From Hyperoodon ampullatus (lineage: Eukaryota; Chordata; Mammalia; Artiodactyla; Ziphiidae): a DNA stretch of 64,000 nucleotides. Each line of letters opens with the position of its first letter. Position 1 is the first letter of the stretch. Both the position numbers and the translations under genes were made by a program. Positions 12,477-23,126 of this stretch are shown one piece after another. The notes beneath the pieces were generated by a model. The model was not told where the DNA came from and did not search any database. It saw only the letters and a program-made list of their open reading frames with translations. The stretch spans positions 186,001-250,000 of the forward strand of contig CATKHW010000428.1 in assembly GCA_949752795.1 (NCBI GenBank), read 5' to 3'.

Positions 12477-14214
12477 CAAGCAAGCGGGCAATGCAAATCT
12501 GCACTACAAAGAAGTATCACTTCCCACCAGTCAAAAGGGACATCCACAAAATGTGTAAAAACCAGAAAGGCAAGACAGGCCCTGGAGAACAGGGAGCCTT
12601 GTTATGCTGAAGGGCGGGATGTAAATTGCCAACTGCCTCTCTGTAGGAGTGCATTGTGTTCCCTAAAACAATTAAATAACAGAGCTACAGAGCCAAGGGC
12701 ACTTCCAGTCTAGGGAATATACCTTGGGAAAACTGAAAATCAAAAAGACACAGCCACCCCAAAATTTAGGGCTGCACTGCTTACAAGGACCTCAACTTGG
12801 GTACACCTTAAATATCCCAGGAAATATAAAAATGGTTCAAAAAATTGTGGTACTTACGTACGATGGAATATCCCTCAGCCATGAAATCAATGTCATAAGA
12901 CCAGTAGCAGCAAAATGGGTGGATTCAGGTACGATGATTCTAAGTGAAATAAGTCACACAGAAAAAGAAACTTATCATAAGATATCACTTATGAAGATCC
13001 TGTAAACATGGCTACACTTGAACTGAGTTAGGAAAGAGAACAGTGTCTCACATTTAGAAAACACTCTTATGCCTGCTTAAGGGGGAAGGAGAGGTGGGGT
13101 GATGCATAAAACCAGAGTTTGATATAAGCACAGGTACCGTTCCAAAAACCAACTATGGAATAGACAAGACCTACACCTTCCTCAGTGAAGGGACTCAAAA
13201 CCCCATATTTCCCGCAGAGGAATATATCTGACTAGTAAGAATCTTAAAACCTATGTATTGATATGTCTCCGTAAGGGAATCAAGTGTGTCTAGACTGGGA
13301 TAAATATGGCAGCGAGAATCAGCTCAAACCCACTATAAAAAGGAATTTCAAAAATAAAACAAAAAAACTGGGAAATTCTTTACAATTCCTTCAGGGTCTC
13401 TGATGAAACCTGAAATGACCCTATCTACAATGACAGCTGGATGTGGCATAAGGCTGGACACTTGGGACTGAGAGGATTGGTGAGATTGGGTGAGCAAATG
13501 CAGACCCTTTAAAGCAATAATGCATGGCACACATTCCATGGGTCCCAACTCTCCAGGTTGAAGGGAATATTACTACAGATATAACATGTACGGGAATCCT
13601 AGAGAACGGACACACTGTGAATACGAAAGGTTTCTAAAACTCAACGAATAGTCCCTCTCCTGGTGCTCCGGTTTGACTTTCCATCTGCTTTATTATCAAC
13701 CTCCCAACTTGGAGAGACAGCCCCTTTAACCTCCTGGTTCGCACAGGTTGCCAATTTGGCAGAGGATGAAAGGGAAGAGGGAGAACCAATGAGAGAATAG
13801 CTGTTAGGCATTTGGACGGGCACATATCACTGTAATTTCCCGGCAGGAAGAAGAATTAACCAAAGTCTCAGCCACCCACCGGGAATCAGTATAGATCCTG
13901 AACCAAAATTTTGGACTTGCGGTCAGCTCACCAAAAACGAGTTGAAAAATGGAGCTCAGGGGCACAGCAATTCACAAACTGGCCGAGTAATAAAGGACAA
14001 CTATCGTCCAAAAATCTGTTGAGGGAAGGCAACGAGGCGGACTTGAAAGCGAGGCAGAATAGCAGGAAACAGATTTCAAGAGGTACGTTGGAATCGCCTT
14101 TAAAGCACAGGAAGAGGGGCACAACTTCGACAATGATGCACTTGGCCCAAAAGGGCGTATGCGTTTTCTCCTGAATATATTCAGGAGAAAACGCATATGC
14201 CCTTTTTGGCCAAG
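12477..14214 (+). repeat. Satellite A unit 8
   Basis: A 1738 bp unit. It lacks the 5 bp duplication and one A in 'gtgaaggg' near 13187. The first part is of the unit 4 type, and the last part has a private 'gagaatagc' near 13794. It is the last complete unit before the junction. Confidence 0.9.
14141..14214. repeat. 74 bp palindrome, copy 8 (two mismatches)
   Basis: The copy closest to the array edge is the least symmetrical. It has 'ggcccaaaagg' in the left arm, and 'catatgcc' in the right arm facing 'ggcgtatg' in the left. Confidence 0.95.
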
Positions 14215-14933
14215 CAAGCAAGCGGGCAATGCAAATCTGCACTACAAAGAAGTATCACTTCCCACCGGTCAAAAGGGACATCCACAAAATGTGTAAAATC
14301 CAGAAAGGCAAGACAGGCCCCGGAGAACAGGGAGGCTTGTTTTGCTGATGGGCGGGTTGTAAACTGCCAACTGCATCTCTGGAGGAGTGCATTGTGTTCC
14401 CTAAAACAAGAAAACAACAGAGCTACAGAGCCAAGGGCACTTCCAGTCTAGGGAATATACCTTGGGAAACCTGAAAATCAATAAGACAGATCCACCCCAA
14501 AATTTAGGGGTGCACTGCTTAGAAGAACCTAAACTTGGGTACACCTTAAATATCCCAGGAAATATAAAAATGGTTCAAAAATTTGTGGTACTTCCGTACG
14601 ATGGAATATCCCTCAGCCATGCAATCAATGGCATAAGACCAGTAGCAGCAAAATGAGTGGATTGAGGTATGATGCTTCTAAGTGAAATAAGTCACACAGA
14701 AAAAGAAACTTATATTAAGATATCACTTATGAAGATCCTATAAACATGGCTACACTTGAACTCAGTTAAGAAAGAGAACAGAGTCTCACCTTTGGAAAAC
14801 AATCTGATGCCTGTTTAAGGGGGAATGAGAGGTGGGGTGATGCATAAAACCAGAGTTTGATATAAGCACAGGTACCGTTCCAAAAACAAACTATGGAATA
14901 GACAAGACCTACTCCTTCGTCAATGAAAGGGAC
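14215..14933 (+). repeat. Satellite A unit 9, truncated and divergent edge unit
   Basis: Only the first 719 bp of a unit is present. Several dozen private substitutions are visible by eye (for example 'aggcttgttttgctg', 'cttagaagaacctaaac', 'catgcaatcaatggc'), far more than between interior units. This is the pattern expected at an array edge, where homogenisation is inefficient. The unit breaks off inside its L1-derived 3' UTR part at 'aaagggac'. Confidence 0.9.
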
Positions 14934-14940
14934 CCGAGGC
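14930..14940. other. Junction between satellite A and satellite B
   Basis: Satellite A reads 'aaagggactcaaaa' and satellite B reads 'catgccgaggcatc'. Here the sequence reads 'aaagggacccgaggcatc'. The switch is at 14933/14934 with at most one base of overlap. There is no SINE, target duplication, filler or inverted repeat. The broken ends are not in homologous sequence, because A breaks in L1 3' UTR-like DNA and B begins in its GC-rich block. This suggests non-homologous joining. Confidence 0.9.
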
Positions 14941-15570
14941 ATCTCTGAGTAACCGTGAGCTGAGCCCCAGGCCAGCTGCTGTTGAACTTTTCCTACCCTT
15001 CCCAGGTAAAACACCTGAATATGTACAAGGGCTTGAAAGCCTAGAGGAAGGGGCGTGGAGCCACACCAGCGACAGCACACAGGCCAACTTGGTGCCTGCA
15101 GGCCAGCGAGTATGGTCCTGGGCCTGGTCGCTCTTCTGGAAGCTTTCCATTGCCCTGCCTGAGATACCCCTCCTGTCCCGGCACCCACTGCTTTTTTCCT
15201 TCCTCACCTCTGTCCGGAGAGAATTTCCAGTGGAAGGTATGTGTTCCACATCCTCTTCTTTACAGGTGGAAGCCTGGCAACTCCTGCAGAAAGTCCAGCA
15301 GAGACCCACTCACACCGGGCCACCCACAAAGCCATGGCCCCTCACTCCCTCCCACCAGCACAGCCCCGAGACTGCTGACGGGGCAGAGAATATGGAGTCA
15401 GGCACAGCTTCAGGGGCTATTGCTGCCTGCAGCGCTGTTTATATTGACCTCAACCCAGGCACACCTAGGGAGGGCCGGCCGGCAGGGTCAGGCTACCCAG
15501 GTCAGCTAATCCTCAGCCCTCAGGGAATCACATTGTTGAAAATGGACCTCGCTAAGGCAGAATAGAAGCC
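14934..15570 (+). repeat. GC-rich block of satellite B (reference unit 1)
   Basis: About 640 bp, clearly richer in G and C than the rest of the unit. I recognise no gene or element with confidence. The last 150 bp or so may still be a heavily altered L1 piece: 'gcagcgctgtttat' resembles L1 'gcagcactatttac' in the right order before the older L1 segment. That is a weak call. The block includes splice-like sequences ('cccttcccaggtaaaa' and, in interior units, 'cattacaggtgg'), so a captured gene fragment is another possibility. Confidence 0.55.
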
Positions 15571-16034
15571 AAGGAATAAAAGGACACAATGCCATTTGCA
15601 GCACCGTAGGTGTGTCTAGAGGTAATCACGTGACTTTTAGTAAGTCAGAAAGTGAAAGACACATATCATATCATATCTCTTATAGGTGTGACCGAAAAAT
15701 GGATACCAGGGCAGATATTTCCACGGAGAAGGGCAATCAGAGATTCATTCAACAAACGTATGGTTCACCAATGGAAAGGTGTGAGGATTGGTTTCATTAT
15801 GATATTGGGGTTAACAGACATATACAAACACAGGTGACATATATAATCACCAAAGACCTACAGAATACCAAGAGAAGACTACTCAACATTCTGTCATAAG
15901 GTACATGGGAAAAGGATCCCAGGAAGAGCAGACATATGTGTATGTGTAAAAGAACCACATCTTCCACACCTACAACAAGCCAAACATTGTAATCAAATTT
16001 GCTGTAATAAAAAATAAAAAATTAAATTAAAAAC
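15571..16034 (+). mobile_element. Older L1 3' end in satellite B (reference unit 1)
   Basis: The segment follows the L1 3' end in order: 'aatgccatttg' (L1 'gccatttgcagcaac'), 'gtaagtcagaaagtg' at 15640, 'acatatcatatcat', 'caacaaacgtatggttcacc', 'gggaaaaggatc', 'tatgtgtatgtgtaa' and 'aacattgtaatcaaa', ending in an A-rich tail near 16000-16034. It is more diverged from typical L1 than the downstream L1 segment, so it is probably older. In unit with 206-codon frame start s it lies at about s+626 to s+1089. It has no usable coding frame. Confidence 0.8.
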
Positions 16035-16405
16035 ACGAACAAGAAGTAGTGAGACAAACTTGAGGGGCTTTCTCCTGGCACATTCCATTCTAAATTCCAA
16101 TCTAGAACACGACTTCCATTGAGGCTCTGTTGCCCCAGTAACCAGATTTGGTAAGGGAGACCTGCTGCCACCTTGTGGCCGTTTCACACAACAGCAGCTT
16201 TAATCCCAGCGCTAATGGTCAGTTGATATTCAAAATCATTGCAGGCCTGTAAATGACACCTGCCCTGAAAACAAATCCTGGGTTCATATATCGACCAAAA
16301 AATTCAAAGGACGTCCATATTTCAAAACGACAGTTTCAAAAGGCATATTTTACTCACATTAGTGTTCTGCTTCTTTTTCTTTCTTTCTTTTTTTGTTAAA
16401 AAAAC
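16035..16405 (+). repeat. Spacer between the two L1 segments of satellite B
   Basis: About 370 bp without a recognisable gene or named repeat. It holds the CTCF-like motif at 16165-16178 and a pyrimidine-rich tract at about 16367-16395 ('cttctttttctttctttc') whose length and C/T pattern vary between units. Confidence 0.6.
16165..16178 (-). promoter_or_regulatory. CTCF-like motif, one per satellite B unit
   Basis: On the - strand this reads CCACAAGGTGGCAG, a close match to the well-known CTCF core (CCAC-N-AG-R-TGGCAG type). The core is unchanged in all eighteen units, at 16165, 18896, 21628, 24358, 27088, 29816, 32546, 35274, 38004, 40732, 43615, 46342, 49070, 51800, 54528, 57259, 59985 and 62717 (14 nt each, all on the - strand). 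Flanking bases do vary. Motif match is seen; actual binding is inferred. Confidence 0.5.
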
Positions 16406-17393
16406 GGGAATGGCAAAAAGCATCCCTCAGAATGGGCGAAAATATTTTCAAACGAATCAATGGACAAAAGTTTAATCTCCAATATATATAAAGAGCTCAT
16501 GCAGCTTAATATTAAAAAAACAAACAACCCAATACAAAAATGGGCAGAAGATCTAAAGAGACGTTTCTTCAAAGAAGACACAGAGATGGCCAAGACGCAC
16601 ATGAAAAGCTGCTCAACATCACTAATTATTAGAGAAATGCAAATCAAATCTACAATGAGGTATCACCTCACACCTGTTACAATTGGCATCATCAGAAAAT
16701 ATACAAACAACGAATTCTGGGGAGGGTGTGGACAAAAGGATCCCTCTTCCACTAGTGGTGGAAATGTAAATTGATACAGTCACGATGGAGAACAGTATGG
16801 AGTTTCCTTAAAAAAACTAGAAATAGAATTACCATATGATCCAGCAATCCCACTTCTGGGCATATACCCAGATAAAACCATAAATCAAAAAGGCACATTC
16901 ACCACAATGCTCATTTCAGCACTATTTACGATAGCCAGGTAATGGAAGCAACCTAAATACCCACAGACAGACGAATGGATAAAGATGTGGTACATATATA
17001 AAATGGAATATTACTCAACCATAAGAAGGAATGAAACTGGGTCATTTGTAGAGACGTCGATGGATCTAGAGACTGTCATACAGAATGAAGTAAGTCAGAA
17101 AGAGACAAACAAATATTGTATATTAATGCATATATGTGGAACCTAGAAAAATGATACAGATGAACTGGTTTGCAGGGAAGAAATAGAGACACAGAGGTAG
17201 AGAACCCACGTATGGACACCAAGTGTGGGAAGCCACGGGGAGGTGGTGTTGGGGTGAGTTGGGAGATTGGGATTGACCTGTATACATGTATATGCATAAA
17301 ATACATAACTAATAATAACCTGCTGTATAAAAAATAAATAAAATTAAATTTCAAAATTTAAAAAAATAAAATTTAAAAATAAAACAGAAAAAA
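16406..17393 (+). mobile_element. Younger L1 3' end in satellite B (reference unit 1)
   Basis: A 5'-truncated LINE-1 3' end of cetartiodactyl type. The frame at 16460-16774 (104 codons) carries L1 ORF2 C-terminal hallmarks [11 protein letters not shown] and [10 protein letters not shown], then MRYHLTPV, before a frameshift and stop. Further L1 landmarks follow in order: 'ccatatgatccagcaatccc', 'cacttctgggcatataccc', 'gaatggataaagatgtggta' and 'ggaatattactcaaccataa'. The 3' UTR ends in 'ctgctgtataaaaaataa' and an A-rich tail to about 17393. No reverse transcriptase domain remains. The 5' limit is approximate, just after the pyrimidine tract. The same segment is present in every unit. Confidence 0.93.
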
Positions 17394-17664
17394 GTTCTTC
17401 CCTTCACACAGATGTATTTATATGAATGAATTATTTCCATGCTTATATCTATAAATACATAAAAGAGGAATAAAATCTAACTTGAACCAAAAAAGAAAAA
17501 AAAAAAACCTGAACCCACGAGTTAGACAGAGGAAAACACAATCAGGGCACTTGCTCCATCGGTAAACAATTCTGAAATTGGTCAGAGGTGGGGAATCATC
17601 TCCCATAGAGCCAGCAGCCCACTCCTACGCAAGGAGCGTCCTCATTGCAAAGCGGGGGGCCATG
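17394..17664 (+). repeat. A-rich spacer at the end of the satellite B unit
   Basis: About 270 bp including an A-run near 17490-17508 that varies in length between units and was the landing site of the SINE in unit 10. No gene or RNA is recognised. Confidence 0.6.
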
Positions 17665-20396
17665 CCGAGGCATCTGTGAGTAACCGTGAGCTGAGCCCCA
17701 GGCCAGCTGCTGTTGAACTTTTCCCACCCTTCCCAGGTAAAACACCTGAATATGTACAAGGGCTTGAAAGCCTAGAGGAAGGGCCGTGGAGCCACACCAG
17801 CGACAGCACGCAGGCCAACTTGGTGCCTGCAGGCCAGTCAGGATGGTCCTGGCCCTGGGCGCTCTTCTGGAAGCTTTCCATTGCCCTGCCTGAGATACCC
17901 CTCCTGTCCCGGCCCCCACTGCTTTTTTCCTTCCTCACCTCTGTCCGGAGAGAAATTCCAGCGGAAGGTATGGGTGACACATCCTCTTCATTACAGGTGG
18001 AAGCCTGGCAACTCCTGCAGAAAGTCCAGCAGAGACCCACTCACACCGGGCCACCCACAAAGCCGTGGCCCCTCACTCCCTCCCACCAGCACAGCCCCGA
18101 CACTGCTGACGGGGCAGAGAATATGGAGTCAGGCACAGCTTCAGGGGCTATTGCTGCCTGCAGCGCTGTTTATATTGACCTCAACCCAGGCACACCTGGG
18201 GAGGGCCGGCCGGCAGGGTCAGGCTACCCAGGTCAGCTAATCCTCAGCCCTCAGGGAATCACATTGTTGAAAATGGACCTCGCTAAGGCAGAATAGAAGC
18301 CAAGGAATAAAAGGACACAATGCCATTTGTAGCACCGTAGGTGTGTCTAGAGGTAAGCACGTGAGTTGTTGTAAGTCAGAAAGTGAAAGACACATATCAT
18401 ATCATATCTCTTATAGGTGTGACCAAAAAATGGATACCAGGGCAGATATTTCCAAGGAGAAGGTCAATCACAGATTCATTCAACAAACTTATGGTTCACC
18501 AATGGAAAGGTGTGAGGATTGGTTTCATTATGATATTGGGGTTAACAGACATATACAAACACAGGTGACATATAAAATCACCAAAGACCTACATAATACC
18601 AAGAGAAGACTACTCAACATTCTGTCATAAGGTACATGGGAAAAGGATCCCAGGAAGAACAGACATATGTGTATGTGTAAAAGAACCACATCTTCCACAC
18701 CTACAACAAGCCAAACATTGTAATCAAATTTGCTGTAATAAAAAATAAAAAATTAAATTAAAAACACGAACAAGAAGTAGTGAGACAAACTTGAGGGGCT
18801 TTCTCCTGGCACATTCCATTCTAAATTCCAATCTAGAACACGACTTCCATTGAGGCTCCGTTGCCCCAGTAACCAGATTTGGTAAGGGAGACCTGCTGCC
18901 ACCTTGTGGCCGTTTCACACAACAGCAGCTTTAATCCCAGCGCTAATGGTCAGTTGATATTCAAAATCATTGCAGGCCTGTAAATGACACCTGCCCTGAA
19001 AACAAATCCTGGGTTCATATATCGACCAAAAAATTCAAAGGACGTCCATATTTCAAAACGACAGTTTCAAAAGGCATATTTTACACACATTAGTGTTCTG
19101 CTTCTTTTCCTTTCTTTCTTTTTTTGTTAAAAAAACGGGAATGGCAAAAAGCATCCCTCAGAATGGGCGAAAATATTTGCAAACGAATCAATGGACAAAA
19201 GTTTAATCTCCAATATATATAAAGAGCACATGCAGCTTAATATTAAAAAAACAAACAACCCAATACAAAAATGGGCAGAAGATCTAAAGAGACGTTTCTT
19301 CAAAGAAGACACAGAGATGGCCAAGACGCCCATGAAAAGCTGCTCAATATCACTAATTATTAGAGAAATGCAAATCAAAACTACAATGAGGTATGACCTC
19401 ACACCTGTTACAATTGGCATCATCAGAAAATCTACAAACAACGAATTCTGGGGAGGGTGTGGACAAAAGGATCCCTCTTCCACTAGTGGTGGAAATGTAA
19501 ATTGATACAGTCACGATGGAGAACAGTATGGAGTTTCCTTAAAAAAACTAGAAATAGAATTACCATATGATCCAGCAATCCCACTTCTGGGCATATACCC
19601 AGATAAAACCATAAATCAAAAAGGCACATTCAGCACAATGCTCATTTCAGCACTATTTACGATAGCCAGGTAATGGAAGCAACCTAAATACCCACAGACA
19701 GACGAATGGATAAAGATGTGGTACATATATAAAATGGAATATTACTCAGCCATAAGAAGGAATGAAACTGGGTCATTTGTAGAGACGTCGATGGATCTAG
19801 AGACTGTCATACAGAATGAAGTAAGTCAGAAAGAGACAAACAAATATTGTATATTAATGCATATATGTGGAACCTAGAAAAATGGTACAGATGAACTGGT
19901 TTGCAGGGAAGAAATAGAGACACAGAGGTAGAGAACCCACGTATGGACACCAAGTGTGGGAAGCCACGGGGAGGTGGTGTTGGGGTGAGTTGGGAGATTG
20001 GGATTGACCTGTATACATGTATATGCATAAAATACATAACTAATAATAACCTGCTGTATAAAAAATAAATAAAATTAAATTTCAAAATTTTAAACAATAA
20101 AATTTAAAAATAAAACAGAAAAAAGTTCTTCCCTTCACACAGATGTATTTATATGAATGAATTATTCCCATGCTTATATCTATAAATACATAAAAGAGGA
20201 ATAAAATCTAACTTGAACCAAAAAAGAAAAAAAAAAAAACCTGAACCCACGAGTTAGACAGAGGAAAACACAATCAGGGCACTTGCTCCATCGGTAAACA
20301 ATTCTGAAATTGGTCAGAGGTGGGGAATCATCTCCCATAGAGCCAGCAGCCCACTCCTACGCAAGGAGCGTCCTCATTGCAAAGCGGGGGGCCATG
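17665..20396 (+). repeat. Satellite B unit 2
   Basis: The 206-codon frame is intact at 17676-18296, older L1 at 18302-18765, younger L1 at 19137-20124. The L1 variants encoding 'CSISL' and 'MRYDL' group it with units 3, 12 and 15. Private change: 'tataaaatcacc' near 18571. Confidence 0.92.
17676..18296 (+). other. Recurrent 206-codon open frame of satellite B (not called as a gene)
   Basis: The frame begins at GTG (no ATG at the start), runs 206 codons and ends TAG. It is proline- and serine-rich, lacks a signal peptide or clear membrane segment, and I recognise no domain. It is open in units 2-15 and 18, shortened in unit 16 (56038-56616), stopped by TAG at codon 66 in unit 17, and disrupted in unit 1. 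The differences seen between units are often amino-acid changing (S/G, T/N, V/L, L/H, G/R, G/W). That gives no sign of selection for a protein. A 119-codon frame in another register overlaps it. Conservation is best explained by recent amplification. Confidence 0.3.
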
Positions 20397-23126
20397 CCGA
20401 GGCATCTGTGAGTAACCGTGAGCTGAGCCCCAGGCCAGCTGCTGTTGAACTTTTCCCACCCTTCCCAGGTAAAACACCTGAATATGTACAAGGGCTTGAA
20501 AGCCTAGAGGAAGGGCCGTGGAGCCACACCAGCGACAGCACGCAGGCCAACTTGGTGCCTGCAGGCCAGTCAGGATGGTCCTGGCCCTGGGCGCTCTTCT
20601 GGAAGCTTTCCATTGCCCTGCCTGAGATACCCCTCCTGTCCCGGCCCCCACTGCTTTTTTCCTTCCTCACCTCTGTCCGGAGAGAAATTCCAGCGGAAGG
20701 TATGGGTGACACATCCTCTTCATTACAGGTGGAAGCCTGGCAACTCCTGCAGAAAGTCCAGCAGAGACCCACTCACACCGGGCCACCCACAAAGCCGTGG
20801 CCCCTCACTCCCTCCCACCAGCACAGCCCCGACACTGCTGACGGGGCAGAGAATATGGAGTCAGGCACAGCTTCAGGGGCTATTGCTGCCTGCAGCGCTG
20901 TTTATATTGACCTCAACCCAGGCACACCTGGGGAGGGCCGGCCGGCAGGGTCAGGCTACCCAGGTCAGCTAATCCTCAGCCCTCAGGGAATCACATTGTT
21001 GAAAATGGACCTCGCTAAGGCAGAATAGAAGCCAAGGAATAAAAGGACACAATGCCATTTGTAGCACCGTAGGTGTGTCTAGAGGTAAGCACGTGAGTTG
21101 TTGTAAGTCAGAAAGTGAAAGACACATATCATATCATATCTCTTATAGGTGTGACCGAAAAATGGATACCAGGGCAGATATTTCCACGGAGAAGGTCAAT
21201 CACAGATTCATTCAACAAACTTATGGTTCACCAATGGAAAGGTGTGAGGATTGGTTTCATTATGATATTGGGGTTAACAGACATATACAAACACAGGTGA
21301 CATATATAATCACCAAAGACCTACAGAATACCAAGAGAAGACTACTCAACATTCTGTCATAAGGTACATGGGAAAAGGATCCCAGGAAGAACAGACATAT
21401 GTGTATGTGTAAAAGAACCACATCTTCCACACCTACAACAAGCCAAACATTGTAATCAAATTTGCTGTAATAAAAAATAAAAAATTAAATTAAAAACACG
21501 AACAAGAAGTAGTGAGACAAACTTGAGGGGCTTTCTCCTGGCACATTCCATTCTAAATTCCAATCTAGAACACGACTTCCATTGAGGCTCTGTTGCCCCA
21601 GTAACCAGATTTGGTAAGGGAGACCTGCTGCCACCTTGTGGCCGTTTCACACAACAGCAGCTTTAATCCCAGCGCTAATGGTCAGTTGATATTCAAAATC
21701 ATTGCAGGCCTGTAAATGACACCTGCCCTGAAAACAAATCCTGGGTTCATATATCGACCAAAAAATTCAAAGGACGTCCATATTTCAAAACGACAGTTTC
21801 AAAAGGCATATTTTACACACATTAGTGTTCTGCTTCTTTTCCTTTCTTTCTTTTTTTGTTAAAAAAACGGGAATGGCAAAAAGCATCCCTCAGAATGGGC
21901 GAAAATATTTGCAAACGAATCAATGGACAAAAGTTTAATCTCCAATATATATAAAGAGCACATGCAGCTTAATATTAAAAAAACAAACAACCCAATACAA
22001 AAATGGGCAGAAGATCTAAAGAGACGTTTCTTCAAAGAAGACACAGAGATGGCCAAGACGCCCATGAAAAGCTGCTCAATATCACTAATTATTAGAGAAA
22101 TACAAATCAAAACTACAATGAGGTATGACCTCACACCTGTTACAATTGGCATCATCAGAAAATCTACAAACAACGAATTCTGGGGAGGGTGTGGACAAAA
22201 GGATCCCTCTTCCACTAGTGGTGGAAATGTAAATTGATACAGTCACGATGGAGAACAGTATGGAGTTTCCTTAAAAAAACTAGAAATAGAATTACCATAT
22301 GATCCAGCAATCCCACTTCTGGGCATATACCCAGATAAAACCATAAATCAAAAAGGCACATTCAGCACAATGCTCATTTCAGCACTATTTACGATAGCCA
22401 GGTAATGGAAGCAACCTAAATACCCACAGACAGACGAATGGATAAAGATGTGGTACATATATAAAATGGAATATTACTCAGCCATAAGAAGGAATGAAAC
22501 TGGGTCATTTGTAGAGACGTCGATGGATCTAGAGACTGTCATACAGAATGAAGTAAGTCAGAAAGAGACAAACAAATATTGTATATTAATGCATATATGT
22601 GGAACCTAGAAAAATGGTACAGATGAACTGGTTTGCAGGGAAGAAATAGAGACACAGAGGTAGAGAACCCACGTATGGACACCAAGTGTGGGAAGCCACG
22701 GGGAGGTGGTGTTGGGGTGAGTTGGGAGATTGGGATTGACCTGTATACATGTATATGCAAAAAATACATAACTAATAATAACCTTCTGTATAAAAAATAA
22801 ATAAAATTAAATTTCAAAATTTAAAAAAATAAAATTTAAAAATAAAACAGAAAAAAGTTCTTCCCTTCACACAGATGTATTTATATGAATGAATTATTTC
22901 CATGCTTATATCTATAAATACATAAAAGAGGAATAAAATCTAACTTGAACCAAAAAAGAAAAAAAAAAACCTGAACCCACGAGTTAGACAGAGGAAAACA
23001 CAATCAGGGCACTTGCTCCATCGGTAAACAATTCTGAAATTGGTCAGAGGTGGGGAATCATCTCCCATAGAGCCAGCAGCCCACTCCTACGCAAGGAGCG
23101 TCCTCATTGCAAAGCGGGGGGCCATG
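20397..23126 (+). repeat. Satellite B unit 3
   Basis: Open frame 20408-21028, older L1 21034-21497, younger L1 21869-22856. Its last part ('tatgcaaaaaatac' near 22755, 'ccttctgtat') is shared with unit 13, ten units away. Confidence 0.92.

Larger units (their letters stand above)
1..14933 (+). repeat. Satellite A array (1.74 kb unit, common-cetacean-satellite type)
   Basis: Eight complete units and one truncated unit run head to tail with spacings of 1739, 1739, 2009, 1744, 1744, 1744, 1744 and 1738 bp. The 2009 bp spacing is explained by a 265 bp SINE insertion. The 1739 versus 1744 difference is a 5 bp duplication in the stretch before 'aagaatc'. By eye the units differ by only about 1-2 percent. 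The window opens inside a palindrome, so the array continues to the left. Unit length, L1 content and the CHR SINE fit the common cetacean satellite; I recall work by Kapitonov and colleagues in the 1990s describing L1 as the basic unit of cetacean heterochromatin satellites. The family name is inferred from these properties, not from a sequence match. Confidence 0.9.
14934..17664 (+). repeat. Satellite B unit 1 (edge unit, reference)
   Basis: The unit is more divergent than the interior units, for example 'catctctgag', 'ggtatgtgttcc' and 'cacgtgactttt'. The 206-codon frame is not intact: the start region differs and a 158-codon frame remains at 15089-15565. Parts: older L1 15571-16034, CTCF-like motif 16165-16178, younger L1 16406-17393. 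Confidence 0.9.

Noticed and set aside
14215..14933. A third satellite family
   Set aside because: Despite many substitutions it aligns base for base with the first 719 bp of a satellite A unit.
16460..16774. Functional L1 ORF2 coding sequence
   Set aside because: Only about 100 codons of the C-terminal part remain, followed by frameshifts; no endonuclease or reverse transcriptase domain is present.
14934..17664. Endogenous retrovirus or LTR origin for satellite B
   Set aside because: I saw no paired LTRs, primer-binding site, or gag, pol or env motifs. The recognisable parts are L1.
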